Below, piece by piece: positions 52,142-61,271 of a DNA stretch of 64,000 nt. Position numbers and translations under genes: made by a program. Numbering within the stretch: position 1 is the first letter of the stretch; every line of letters begins with the position of its first letter. Under the pieces are notes generated by a model. It worked only from the letters and a program-made list of their open reading frames with translations, did no database searches and was not told where the DNA came from. Source of the DNA: Bacillota bacterium (GTDB lineage Bacteria > Bacillota > Clostridia > Peptostreptococcales > Acidaminobacteraceae); contig JAOARG010000033.1 of the NCBI GenBank assembly GCA_025210655.1, positions 29,122 to 93,121 of the forward strand, written 5' to 3'.

Positions 52142-52535
52142 TTAATCATCTCCTACAATTATTATAAAAATTTTACTATGCATTTTCTTGACTATCCATG
52201 CTAAGTTTTGTCAGTTTTTTATCTATATTTAATTATACACATCAATTTATTCCAATACACTTTTTATATTACTTAGATGTTAATACTTTAAAACTTCAGA
52301 CCACTGAAAAAGTCAAATTTGAAATTCTTATACCACAATATGTATCTTTCTTTCAACTATGGAACCCAACATATTCTAGATAAAAATCAACTGTAGCTAC
52401 TTTTTCAGTAAAAAGCGAAAAAAGTTTTAGGTTATTCCTAGTCTATTTGATATAATATTCCAAGATGTGCAGATTTTAATTACATATAAAGAAGATGACA
52501 TAACAGCCACATCAATTATATTTTAGGGGGAAAAC
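52142..52535 (+). promoter_or_regulatory. Intergenic region with extended -10 promoter
   Basis: Upstream of the SLH-like gene, TGATATAAT at 52448-52456 is an extended -10 element, with a weak -35 (TTAGGT, 18 bp). It implies an 80-bp leader. The remaining 300 bp toward the AraC gene are AT-rich with no frame or structure recognised. Confidence 0.5.
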
Positions 52536-53750
52536 ATGAAAAAATTATTGTCACTAATTATGGTCTTGGTACTTACTCTAGCTGGGGTTTCTTTCGCTTC
52601 CGAAGCACTTACAGCTACTGCCGCTGACCAAGTCTTTGCGGGACCACAACCAAGAACTTTTGGAACTATGCTTTTTGAAATGGAGTTAATTTCAGAAGTA
52701 AAAGAGGAAATGAATGCAATTAGCAAGGAAGATTTTATTGATCTTATGATTAATATAAGTCAGCATAAAGCTCTATTCGCAAATTATAATCCACCAGCTA
52801 CACCAAGTTTTATTGATGTACCAAAAGATAATCCACACTATAAGGCAATCGAATTTGCCAATGCATTAAAACTTGTATCTAAAGACCCAGAAGGAAAATT
52901 TGGTCTAGGTGGTCAAATAACTATGAATGAAGCCTTAAAAGCTGTAGCTACTAATTTAGGGGTTAAAGTAAATGAAATGCCAGCTACAGAGTCTATTACT
53001 TCATATATGTATAATAAATTCTATTATGACTTCACATATTTTAGAAATCTTGAAAAAGCAGTAACTAAAGGTGAAGCCTACGCAATGGCATATAAAAGTA
53101 TCTCAATGTTTCCACAAGGAATAGATAAAGATCTTAAGACTATCATAGGTCTTGATACTATTAAAACTGAAAAAGACTTCAGAAGAGATGAATACCTTGG
53201 CTTTATTCCCCATATAGTAGACTTAGCTCACTACTCACCAGTAGTTAAAATGCAAATTCCTGCTGAGTGGACTACTAAAAGTGCTAAGGCAGAAGAAATC
53301 AACAAATTCAACACAGAATTTATGACACTAGTAGCTAAAGTAAAAGCAGCTAATCTAGTTCCTGTAGAACTATCGGAAATCAAGCCATATACAAACCAAA
53401 ATTTTGTTTCATTCACATCTGAAGGACTATATAAATATGATGATGGAACTACAGTAAATGAATATGAAATCATCGATCAATGCACCTTTATGCTACCAGA
53501 CACAAAGGATGCTCCAATGTTCTACGAAGTAATATCTTCAGAAGGTATGGGCGGTGGAGAGATATCTCTTATCGGAACATACAAGGCAACTATTGACGCA
53601 AAAGCACATTATGTGATATTATTTCAAGAATCTATATTTTCACCATACCAAAAAGCAATGGGATTAGTAGTAATTATCCCAGAAGCAAACGGCAAAGTTA
53701 CAACTTACGGTGATCTTAGTTATGGTAAGGGAAAAGGAATAAAAGAGTAA
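52536..53750 (+). CDS. Secreted SLH-like surface protein
   Basis: A 404-residue exported protein: signal peptide 1-22 (…GVSFA-S), then a region resembling S-layer homology repeats (FIDVPKDNPHYKAIEFANALKLVSKDPEGKFGLGGQITMNEALKAVATNLG) that would bind secondary wall polymer. An unassigned C-terminal domain of about 200 residues follows. Only one SLH-like repeat is clear. It has a strong GGGGG site and its own terminator, as for an abundant surface protein. The function of the C-terminal domain is unknown. Confidence 0.75.
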   Translation: MKKLLSLIMVLVLTLAGVSFASEALTATAADQVFAGPQPRTFGTMLFEMELISEVKEEMNAISKEDFIDLMINISQHKALFANYNPPATPSFIDVPKDNPHYKAIEFANALKLVSKDPEGKFGLGGQITMNEALKAVATNLGVKVNEMPATESITSYMYNKFYYDFTYFRNLEKAVTKGEAYAMAYKSISMFPQGIDKDLKTIIGLDTIKTEKDFRRDEYLGFIPHIVDLAHYSPVVKMQIPAEWTTKSAKAEEINKFNTEFMTLVAKVKAANLVPVELSEIKPYTNQNFVSFTSEGLYKYDDGTTVNEYEIIDQCTFMLPDTKDAPMFYEVISSEGMGGGEISLIGTYKATIDAKAHYVILFQESIFSPYQKAMGLVVIIPEANGKVTTYGDLSYGKGKGIKE

Positions 53751-53757
53751 AAATTAA

Positions 53758-53806
53758 AATAAAGCTGCCTATCATAAATTATTTATGATAGAGCAGCTTT
53801 TCTTTA
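53758..53806 (+). terminator. Terminator of the SLH-like gene
   Basis: AAAGCTGC pairs with GCAGCTTT around an inner stem CTATCATAAAT / ATTTATGATAG; TTTTCTTT follows. Confidence 0.85.
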
Positions 53807-53859
53807 TGACAATATCTTACAAACTACCATCTACAAACAACAAATACTATCCTAATAAA

Positions 53860-54060
53860 TCACTCCATATGAATGTCATAACTTTCCTGAAAGGAGCGAC
53901 TTCGACTTACAGTCTTAAATTTTCCCGACCCAAAACCAAGTCTGGCCTGTCAGTAAAGGACCGCTAATATATGGCCTGATTTGTCCTATAAGGATGCTTT
54001 TAATAGCCACTCAAGCTCTTGAACTTCCGACCTACGAATCACGACCTACCATCTACGAAT
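53860..54060. repeat. Dispersed repeat, family B copy 2
   Basis: It matches 2116-2300 almost base for base in blocks, such as AAGTCTGGCCTGTCAG, CGCTAATATATGGCCTGATTT, GGATGCTTTTAATAGCCACTCAAGCTCTTG and TTCCGACCTACGA. Confidence 0.82.
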
Positions 54061-54545
54061 AATTTACTGAAAAATCACTCCATATATCTGTCACAACTCT
54101 ACGGACAGGAGCGACTTCAACTTAGGTCTTTGAAATCCATCTCCACGGTTAAACTAATTTATAAGCTAGTATTTCAATTTGAAGTGTTTCTATTCAAATT
54201 GAAGATACGGTTTTGTATTGCAAAAAGCCTCCTTTAACGTCCCACTGAGAAAATCAGTTGACTCAGGGACTTGCCCTTCCGACCTACGAATCACGACCTA
54301 CCATCTATGAATAATTTACTGATAAATCACTCCATATATCTGTCACAACTCTACGGACAGGAGCGACTTCAACTTAGGTCTTTGAAATCCATCTCCACGG
54401 TTAAACTAATTTATAAGCTAGTATTTCAATTTTAAGTGTTTCTATTCAAATTGAAGATACGGTTTTGTATTGCAAAAAGCCTCCTTTAACGTCCCACTGA
54501 GAAAATCAGTTGACTCAGGGACTTGAACTTCCGACCTACCACCCA
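54020..54545. repeat. Family B variant, two tandem 252-bp units
   Basis: The stretch beginning GACCTACCATCTA(C/T)GAATAATTTACTG recurs with a period of 252 bp (54042 and 54294) and only a few differences. Each unit begins like family B (ACTCCATAT, ACGGACAGGAGCGACTTCAACTTAGGTCTT). A different middle follows, with the hairpin TTTCAATTTGAA…TTCAAATTGAA and GTCCCACTGAG…CTCAGGGAC. The right edge overlaps the stop of the diguanylate cyclase gene. Confidence 0.85.
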
Positions 54546-56152
54546 CGACCTTCCGACCTACGAATCCCCTCTTTCATTGCCCTCTTCTCAACATACATCC
54601 TTTTATCAGCAATGTTAATCATATCATCTAGAGTCTTTACTTCCTTTTCATCTATCGAAGCAACACCATGACTTAAGGATATTTCAAAAGGATATTCGCT
54701 TTTTTCATTATAGCTTTTAGCATCTTCTATTAAACATTTCCATCCAAAATCAATTTCTTCTTTAGACTTAAATACTCCAACTAAAAACTCGTCGCCACCC
54801 ATTCTAACGATATTTTCTCTATAGTTCAGTCGACTTTTTATCATATTAACCGAATCCTTCAAATACAAGTCTCCCATTTCATGACCATACTTATCATTCA
54901 CTTTTTTCAAGTCATTCAAATCAATAAAACAAACAGAATATTCCCTCTTATTTTTTACAGCAAACTCCATATCCATCTTTACTATTTCAAATCCCCTGGA
55001 TCTACTATAGGCACCTGTCAACTTATCATATGTAGCCATATCAGAAATATTTTTGATATTTTTTCTGTAAAGAGTGTATGAAAGAATAATAAAATAACTT
55101 AATATTATACATGCAATAAAATACATTTTTTGATCTAGATACTCTAAAAGTATTATCTTAAATATACTATCCTTTGTGCATAACTTATCTTCTTCCTTTG
55201 TTATACCAGTCAATATGAACCATCTTTCATTCAAAATAATATTTGGTGACCTATTTACTTCTGTAAAGGTCATCAAACCATTTCTACCATATCTTTGAAC
55301 TATACCGTCAGAAGGAGAAATAGCTATTATTTTTCCCCAAAGTGGAGCGTATATATTCTTTAAACTTTTCTCTGAATTCTTATGGTACATAAAATCAAAT
55401 TTATCATCACTATCCCCAGCCAAAGAATATCCTCCAGTATTTAATAAGAATGATTTTCCAGCACTCCCCTTCGACATATCTTCAAAGGATTTAAGCATTA
55501 CCTTAGCATTATAATTAATAATTACTATTCCCATCCTGTTTTCATTCTCATCATAAACCGTTTTAGCAAACCTGATCATAGGTTTTTCAGGATACTCAAT
55601 TTCACCATTCTCAACATTCAAATCAAGAACAGATTGATACACCTGATTTTTTTCCAACTTAATCGAGTCCTTAAAGTAATATCTGTTTGATTTATCTTGA
55701 AGTCTACTTTCATCTACAATATCTATTTTATTACCATCAAAATTGACCCTTACCCTTTCCTTACCATCAATATCAATATATCTAATTTGATCATATTGGC
55801 TATGTACCTTGATAAATCTTTTTAATTCTTCTTGAAATTCATCCTTATAAATTTTATGCTCCAAATCATCCTTTGAATTTAATAATCTGCTAAAGGAACA
55901 CATTGTAGCTACATACTCAAGGTCATTTACAACACCATCCATCTTACTTTCAATAAGTCCTTCTTGAAGCATTACAACAGACATTTCACTGGTTTGTATC
56001 TTCTCTCTATAAGCAACTACCTCAGCTTTTTTCTGAAAATAAAATATAGCAAATAAAATAGCGATTAATACTAACGACAAGCCTATCCATTCAATATTGA
56101 ATCTTGATCTACTAATGTTCTCTTTTTTATACCTTCGAAAAAACTTTTTCAT
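54536..56152 (-). CDS. Membrane diguanylate cyclase (GGDEF) with Cache-like sensor
   Basis: The third c-di-GMP synthase of the window, 538 residues: helix at about 24-44, extracytoplasmic sensor (IRYIDIDGKERVRVNFDG, MGIVIINYNAKVML, GKSFLLNTGGYSLAG), second helix near 335-357, then the GGDEF domain with MGGDEF and DLNDLKKVNDKYGHEMGD. The RxxD inhibitory site is not visible. The C-terminal tail RRSEGRGW and the stop are encoded by the dispersed repeat at 54020-54545, so the original end was replaced after the catalytic domain. Confidence 0.92.
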   Translation of the reverse strand: MKKFFRRYKKENISRSRFNIEWIGLSLVLIAILFAIFYFQKKAEVVAYREKIQTSEMSVVMLQEGLIESKMDGVVNDLEYVATMCSFSRLLNSKDDLEHKIYKDEFQEELKRFIKVHSQYDQIRYIDIDGKERVRVNFDGNKIDIVDESRLQDKSNRYYFKDSIKLEKNQVYQSVLDLNVENGEIEYPEKPMIRFAKTVYDENENRMGIVIINYNAKVMLKSFEDMSKGSAGKSFLLNTGGYSLAGDSDDKFDFMYHKNSEKSLKNIYAPLWGKIIAISPSDGIVQRYGRNGLMTFTEVNRSPNIILNERWFILTGITKEEDKLCTKDSIFKIILLEYLDQKMYFIACIILSYFIILSYTLYRKNIKNISDMATYDKLTGAYSRSRGFEIVKMDMEFAVKNKREYSVCFIDLNDLKKVNDKYGHEMGDLYLKDSVNMIKSRLNYRENIVRMGGDEFLVGVFKSKEEIDFGWKCLIEDAKSYNEKSEYPFEISLSHGVASIDEKEVKTLDDMINIADKRMYVEKRAMKEGIRRSEGRGW

Positions 56153-56274
56153 ATAGCAGCTATCCTTTCAACCTTATATTCAACCATTCATACCCATACT
56201 ATAATTTTATACCTACAAATAGAATCTTAACACTAATACCCAATTTTATTACCAATTTATCACATTTACCAACA

Positions 56275-56308
56275 AAAAAGAAGTATACAAATAAATGCAT
56301 ACTTCTTA
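56275..56308 (-). terminator. Terminator of the selenium cluster
   Basis: The stem AAGAAGTAT / ATACTTCTT is followed on the minus strand by TTTTTGTTGG, 5 bp after the DUF3343 stop. Confidence 0.8.
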
Positions 56309-56312
56309 AAAA

Positions 56313-56513
56313 TCAATCTTCAAAAACCACTTCTTTTATTTCATCTATTCTTTCTATCCCTTCTAAATCACTGTCAGTAAAAATGCATACACCGCAACTT
56401 GAACTTAAGTGCCTTGGTACAGGTCTAAGAACAGACTCTATATTGTTTTTCTTCAGTATTTTATCAAATTTTAAGGCCCCGGTATGGGTATGAAAGAGAA
56501 TAATAGTCTTCAT
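56313..56513 (-). CDS. DUF3343 putative Se/S carrier-like protein
   Basis: A 66-residue protein of the DUF3343 group: FHTHTGALKFDKILKKNNI, LRPVPRHLSSSCGVCIF. The CGVC pair near residue 40-43 could bind selenium or sulfur. It closes a yedE-yedF-DUF3343 operon seen in selenium-using Firmicutes. The exact reaction is unknown. Confidence 0.8.
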   Translation of the reverse strand: MKTIILFHTHTGALKFDKILKKNNIESVLRPVPRHLSSSCGVCIFTDSDLEGIERIDEIKEVVFED

Positions 56514-56521
56514 ATCCCCAC

Positions 56522-56737
56522 CTATTTTTTAGCTAGTATAAACATATCCTCATCAACTGACCTGTATGATATGTTTTTATAACCATTGCTCTTCAAAAAC
56601 CTTGTAACATTGTTTCTTGCAGTCATGTTGTCCACTGCAACTTCAAGTTCAGGACTTTTACCTTCTATACCTTTTTTTACAATTAAAACTGGTTGTGGAC
56701 AAGATAATCCCCTGGCATCAAGCTTCAACATATTCAT
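56522..56737 (-). CDS. yedF: YedF/TusA-like sulfurtransferase-fold protein
   Basis: A 71-residue SirA/TusA fold protein with the CPxP motif (LDARGLSCPQPVLIVKKG); the cysteine is the expected persulfide or perselenide carrier. It overlaps the end of the yedE gene by 20 bp and precedes DUF3343 by 8 bp, so it is assigned to selenium handling rather than tRNA thiolation. Confidence 0.85.
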   Translation of the reverse strand: MNMLKLDARGLSCPQPVLIVKKGIEGKSPELEVAVDNMTARNNVTRFLKSNGYKNISYRSVDEDMFILAKK

Positions 56738-57800
56738 TCACATCCTTTCTACTTCCAATAAATTCAGCATTCTTTAATGAAACCACAAGCATTAAAGCTA
56801 ATATAATCCCAACTGCAATCTTTGCATTTCCTGTTACACCCTTTGGGCTAGCTGCAAGGGCAAAATTATGAGCAATAGCTGCACCTACAATCATACCTAC
56901 AACAGTAATAGCAGAATCACTATTTCCTTCACCAGATAAGATAAGTTGTCTAAGTGGGCAACCACCAAGAAGAACAGATCCCCATCCAACTACCAGCATA
57001 CCCATAAAGTTCCAAAGGCCATCATTATGGGCAATAGGTTGAGCTTCAAAGCCAAGATTGAAGTTTCCAAAATATACATTCCCAATAGCTGAGAATATTA
57101 GTATCCCTACAAAACCGATTAATAAATAAGAATCTTTAAATAATACTAAATCCCTAATACCACCAACCATACAAAGTCTAGTTCTTTGAGAAACAATACC
57201 AGTAATAAGACCAGCCACTAGTGCTAATACAAGAGGAGCATGCATACTACCAGGTCCCTTCTCACTAAAGAAAATAAATGCTGGTGCCATAACTAATAAA
57301 ATAAGTAATCCAATCATTACAATTGGCATTGCTAAACCTTCAGAAGAACTTTGCTTGTATGTTCTTTTTAAGTTAAATCCTTTATTTAAGAAGAATATAC
57401 CAATAAGAATACCTAATCCAAAACCTAAAAGACCTACTACAGCATTTAAATCCCCTGCAGAAATCCTTAAAACCATCCTAAGTGGACAACCTAAAAATAC
57501 AAGGGCACCAATCATAACCATAGCACCAAGCAAGATTCTTGTAATAGGTGAAGATCCGCCTTCAGCTCTTCTTTCCTTAAATATGAAGGATGAGATGAAT
57601 GCACCAAGTACAATACCAATAACCTCTGGTCTTATGTACTGAACAACACCTGCCCTATGTAATCCAATTGCCCCGGAAATATCCCTTAAAAAACACGCTA
57701 TACAAACACCCATGTTCATTGGATTTCCAAACTTAACTAGTAGAGCTGAAAAAATACCAATAAGCCCCCCAGCCATAAAAATACCTTTCTTGCTTCCCAT
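56718..57800 (-). CDS. yedE: YedE-type putative selenium transporter
   Basis: A 360-residue membrane protein of the YeeE/YedE family with about ten helices and the repeated motifs NMGVCIACFLRD, GCPLRMVLR, RTRLCMVGGIRD and GCPLRQLI. The cysteines in these motifs line the transport path of related thiosulfate carriers. With the linked yedF and DUF3343 genes it fits the selenium-metabolism subgroup. GGAGG precedes the ATG. Confidence 0.87.
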   Translation of the reverse strand: MGSKKGIFMAGGLIGIFSALLVKFGNPMNMGVCIACFLRDISGAIGLHRAGVVQYIRPEVIGIVLGAFISSFIFKERRAEGGSSPITRILLGAMVMIGALVFLGCPLRMVLRISAGDLNAVVGLLGFGLGILIGIFFLNKGFNLKRTYKQSSSEGLAMPIVMIGLLILLVMAPAFIFFSEKGPGSMHAPLVLALVAGLITGIVSQRTRLCMVGGIRDLVLFKDSYLLIGFVGILIFSAIGNVYFGNFNLGFEAQPIAHNDGLWNFMGMLVVGWGSVLLGGCPLRQLILSGEGNSDSAITVVGMIVGAAIAHNFALAASPKGVTGNAKIAVGIILALMLVVSLKNAEFIGSRKDVNEYVEA

Positions 57801-58079
57801 AGCAAATAACCTCCTAAAAAATAAATGAATATAAATTACAAATGAATAATACCAATTAATTTGGCATATGCCAAATTAATTATTTTTATAGAATTCCATT
57901 CACTATAAAACTTACTTATAAATTTGATATAAAAGTATCTCCTTTTAAAAAAATCATAGAAGCATTTTATAAATCTCAAAGCTGTAGATAATCACTGCAT
58001 ATCAAACATTTAAGTAGACAGAACCTATCAAAAGATGGTAATATAGATAATATAATTACTAAAGGAGTGAAATTTTTTA
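57801..58079. promoter_or_regulatory. Divergent promoter region with a 28-bp perfect palindrome
   Basis: AATTAATTTGGCAT/ATGCCAAATTAATT at 57854-57881 is a perfect dyad without a loop, 54 bp upstream of the yedE start; it is a likely operator. TATAAT at about 58049 lies upstream of the 58080 gene. Confidence 0.6.
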
Positions 58080-58463
58080 ATGAATAATTGGATGATCGCA
58101 GGAATAGTCGTAGTAATCGTAATAGGTGCCCTAGCTGCCTTATATTTCAATAGAAAAAGAGGTATGGAGCAATTATTTCAACATGTGTATGACAATGCGA
58201 GACAAGTACCAGGCAAAAAGAGAAAAAGCTTTTTATTATTTATGTTTAGAGAGACAATAACAACACCAAGAAATAAGAAAAAAGCAGCTGCACACGCAAG
58301 CAAGCTTAACAATAGAGTATACGTAGAAACTCAAATGGTTAAAATGACTAACATATTAAAGGATACATCAAAAGTTACAGACAAAACTATTAAAAGAGCT
58401 CTTACAATGCTTCAACAGTACTATATCTGGGAAAAAGCAAAGAGAGAAGAAGAGAAGAAGTAA
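58080..58463 (+). CDS. Small membrane-anchored basic protein, unknown
   Basis: Not recognised. It has 127 residues with one N-terminal helix (4-22, IAGIVVVIVIGALAALYF) and then a strongly basic, helical cytoplasmic part (21 or more Lys/Arg) with NARQVPGKKRKSFLLFMFRET and a charged end. AAGGAG precedes the ATG and a strong terminator follows, so it is a real single gene. It could bind nucleic acid or acidic lipids at the membrane. Confidence 0.7.
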   Translation: MNNWMIAGIVVVIVIGALAALYFNRKRGMEQLFQHVYDNARQVPGKKRKSFLLFMFRETITTPRNKKKAAAHASKLNNRVYVETQMVKMTNILKDTSKVTDKTIKRALTMLQQYYIWEKAKREEEKK

Positions 58464-58469
58464 TTACAA

Positions 58470-58503
58470 AAACTCATCAGGATATTCCTGATGAGTTTTT
58501 TTC
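58470..58503 (+). terminator. Terminator of the 58080 gene
   Basis: The stem AACTCATCAGGA / TCCTGATGAGTT with an ATAT-type loop and T7 follows the stop by 8 bp. Confidence 0.9.
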
Positions 58504-58870
58504 GTCTAGTGCTTATTTGATACTCAAATATCGCGTCTAGTCTGAATGTTACATCCAGGTCTAGTGAAAAACTTTAACCCCATGTTTTTCGTCAAGTATA
58601 CTTCCTTTGGTAGTACGACCATTGATATTTTTCGCTTTTAGCAAATAAATCTCCTTTCAAAAAATAAACTGTCCATATAAAAATCTATAGATTTTTATAT
58701 GGACAGAAGATCTTATACTTCAATTATAATTTTACGAAAGTAAAATCTCCCCGGACAGAATTTCTAAGAAATTCGATTAGACGAAAAACGAATCTATGAG
58801 TTTTTTACTAGACCGGAATCTATAGATTTCGACTAGACGTAATGTTTTCAAAAGAAAACACACACTAGAC
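58503..58870. repeat. CTAGACG fishbone array, copy C3
   Basis: The left half uses CGTCTAGT (three times), the right half ATTAGACG, ACTAGACC, ACTAGACG and ACTAGAC. Hairpins on the right are GAATTTC…GAAATTC, GAAATC-type AATCTATAGATT and GTTTTC…GAAAAC. The central hairpin CTGTCCATATAAAAATCT… (58669-58706) and the following AACTTCAATTATAATTTTAC are the conserved core shared with C4-C6. The last word overlaps the first base of the neighbouring gene's stop codon. Confidence 0.85.
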
Positions 58871-60348
58871 TAACTAAAAACCTCACCCGAGTAATATCCC
58901 GAAACAAGTGTCTTCGCCCCACTATTACCCTTATACATAATCTTAAGTTTCCTAAGGCCCACAAGTCGATAAAGTGGTCCCTGTATCAAGGATATTTGGT
59001 CTATTTCACTATAATCAATTGTTTCCCTTATTATTCTAAAGACACCTTTTTGGATTACAATGCTCTCTTCCGTTACATGTAATCCTTCATTTAGGTATCC
59101 TAAAAAAGGATTTAATAAAGCTAGACAAGTTGAGATTATATAAATGTACATTCTCCAATCTTCAAAGAATCCACTTAACATATATCCAAGGGATATACAT
59201 ACAGTAAGACTTGGTATAAGGGATATGAAAAGTACCTTTACTGACTGTTTCATATAGCTATTTTCCAGTTGATATTCAGGAAGAATTTTCGATAAATAAT
59301 CATCGAGCTCAGTATTTTTCATATATAAGCTCATCATTTGGTTTTCGGATTTATCATTACCAACACCTACAGCTGTAATTCTTAAGGCAGTGTATCCAAA
59401 CATCCTTGAGAAAAGACTTTGTTTTGAGCCTATTCCTGTTATCTTATTTACCGGTATTGTGAATCTATCAGTATTCATCATCCCATACTGTATTTCTAAA
59501 TGATCCCCTTCCCTTTTACAAGAGAAATTGATTTTTTCATTTAGACTTTTAGCTAGATCATATACACTTCTTAATATAATGAATAAAGCAACTATTCTAC
59601 CCTTATCCTTCATTTCCGAAAACATCATAAATAAGGCAAATCCAAAGAATAGTATAGAAAAAATTGAGATATCGAATACAGAATGTCTTATACCTTCCCA
59701 AGGTGTAAAATTTCTTGTATGAGATTGACCGCTATAGCTTCCCTTTTTAGAAAGCCCACTTATTATTGATCTATCAAAAATATTTTTAAAATTGATTCTC
59801 TTAATATTTTCAACACATGCAGTAAAGTCTTTGTGTTCCTCACTTGCTATATTTGTCTCATCGGCTAAAACTTCTTCCACCACTTCATTACTAGTTTTCA
59901 AAGAAAGTATTTCCTTTATTCTTTCCGCCTCATTCATTGACAGAAGTATTTCAAAATCAGTCTCCTTAGCAGTATGGGAAGAACTAATATCAATTTTAAC
60001 TTTTCCTATAGAAAATACTTTATCTAAAAGAGATCTCTCTAGATTGATATTACTTATCTGAGAAAGCCTTACCTCTTTATTTTTCTTTCTAAACAATCCC
60101 CTATATTTATAGTTGAGATATCCATTTGAAATAGTATATATAGTATTCTTCCACTTTATATAGGCATTCGTCGTTACAAGAATAAGTAAAAAAGAAACTA
60201 CTGCAAGTATTATAAATACAGCACCACCCTCTTCAAAAATATTCACCTTATCAATCAACCTAGCTAAAAATATAGCAACAGCAATAAAAAGACCTATGAT
60301 TTTCTTAAAAATAATCAGCACATGATTCCTAAACTCAACTCTTTCCAT
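58870..60348 (-). CDS. Bacterial PH-domain membrane protein, YdbT type
   Basis: A 492-residue protein with three bacterial PH (bPH2) units, each after paired membrane helices: about 60-150 (YTISNGYLNYKYRGLFRKKNKEVRLSQISNINLE), about 270-345 (IQYGMMNTDRFTIPVNKITGIGSKQSLF) and about 425-490 (VIQKGVFRIIRETIDYSEIDQISLIQGPLYRLVGL). This matches Bacillus YdbT. Its role is unknown, though the YdbS/YdbT pair has been tied to resistance to antimicrobial peptides in bacilli. It overlaps ydbS by 14 bp. Confidence 0.85.
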   Translation of the reverse strand: MERVEFRNHVLIIFKKIIGLFIAVAIFLARLIDKVNIFEEGGAVFIILAVVSFLLILVTTNAYIKWKNTIYTISNGYLNYKYRGLFRKKNKEVRLSQISNINLERSLLDKVFSIGKVKIDISSSHTAKETDFEILLSMNEAERIKEILSLKTSNEVVEEVLADETNIASEEHKDFTACVENIKRINFKNIFDRSIISGLSKKGSYSGQSHTRNFTPWEGIRHSVFDISIFSILFFGFALFMMFSEMKDKGRIVALFIILRSVYDLAKSLNEKINFSCKREGDHLEIQYGMMNTDRFTIPVNKITGIGSKQSLFSRMFGYTALRITAVGVGNDKSENQMMSLYMKNTELDDYLSKILPEYQLENSYMKQSVKVLFISLIPSLTVCISLGYMLSGFFEDWRMYIYIISTCLALLNPFLGYLNEGLHVTEESIVIQKGVFRIIRETIDYSEIDQISLIQGPLYRLVGLRKLKIMYKGNSGAKTLVSGYYSGEVFS

Positions 60349-60838
60349 TTAAGCTATCCTCCTGGGCAAAACCATTGATATAAGACTTCAGCCTCTCCGA
60401 AATAACACGCCCTTCCTCAATAGACAAATACTCCACAGTCATTTCACCACCAGAAGTGATTACAAGTAGACTTGATAACTTAAACAGTCTGTTAAAAAAA
60501 CTCTCCTCAAGCTCAATTTGCTGCATCCTATGTATAGGAACAATTTCATGACTCTTAGTAAAAATACCAGATATCTTTTCAACCGAATCCTCAGTCACCC
60601 TATATCTATATCTAGAATATCCAAGAGTAGGTTCAAGTAAAGTATCAAGAATCAAATATGTAAAAGCAATCTTAGAAAGAAGTATAGCCACATTCTTCAC
60701 CGTATAAGGAAAAAAATCAACATTCTTTATAATCAGTAAAGCTATCACAATTCCTCCAGAAAAAATCAAGTTCCACATAAGACCACTTAAAAACATATTA
60801 AACCTAGCCCTAAAGGGCAGTTTTTTAAATTCATTCAT
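60335..60838 (-). CDS. Bacterial PH-domain membrane protein, YdbS type
   Basis: A 167-residue partner of the YdbT-type protein: two membrane helices (about 18-65) then one bPH2 domain (YRYRVTEDSVEKISGIFTKSHEIVPIHRMQQIELEESFFNRLF). Translational coupling to the next gene suggests a membrane complex. It begins only 48 bp downstream of fishbone array C4, leaving little room for a promoter. Confidence 0.85.
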   Translation of the reverse strand: MNEFKKLPFRARFNMFLSGLMWNLIFSGGIVIALLIIKNVDFFPYTVKNVAILLSKIAFTYLILDTLLEPTLGYSRYRYRVTEDSVEKISGIFTKSHEIVPIHRMQQIELEESFFNRLFKLSSLLVITSGGEMTVEYLSIEEGRVISERLKSYINGFAQEDSLNGKS

Positions 60839-60885
60839 ATATTATCCTCCATATCATTACTTCAATTATACTATATTTTATTGGT

Positions 60886-61258
60886 ATAAACAGCTGGAGC
60901 TGTTTAGCCTAGCATTAGCAATGCTAATAATCCAGCCGTATCTTGTATACGAGCCCAGCCATGTCTTTTAACATGAGCCCAGCGAATCTCATTGAGATTC
61001 TAGTGCAAGGTTATTTTTTGCTCTTCGATCAAATAAATTTACTTTCAAAAAAATCTTCCAACGAAAAATCAATAGATTTATCATTGGAAGAAGATCTTAA
61101 ACTTCAATTGTAATTTTACGTAGGTAAAATGTCATAGGACGGACTTCATAGTGAAGTCTACTAGACATAAAACACGGTTACACGTTTCATACTAGACGAC
61201 TTTGCTAAGCAAAGACACTAGACGAAATACTGAACAACGTAAAGTATTTCACTAGACT
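60886..61258. repeat. CTAGACG/AGCCCAGC fishbone array, copy C4
   Basis: Left half: AAACAGC…GCTGTTT, ATTAGC…GCTAAT, GTATAC-type and CATGT…ACATG, GAATCTC…GAGATTC, separated by AGCCTAGC, ATCCAGCC, AGCCCAGC and AGCCCAGC. Right half: GACTTC…GAAGTC, AAAC-type, CTTTGC…GCAAAG and GAAATAC…GTATTTC, separated by ACTAGAC words. Core hairpin 61055-61090 and AACTTCAATTGTAATTTTAC follow. It begins 14 bp after the nitroreductase stop at 61272 (reading minus). Confidence 0.85.
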
Positions 61259-61271
61259 ATACTCTATATAA

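Noticed and set aside
54019..54237. 72-codon plus-strand frame
   Set aside because: It is entirely within the tandem family B repeats and the frame is not kept in the second unit.
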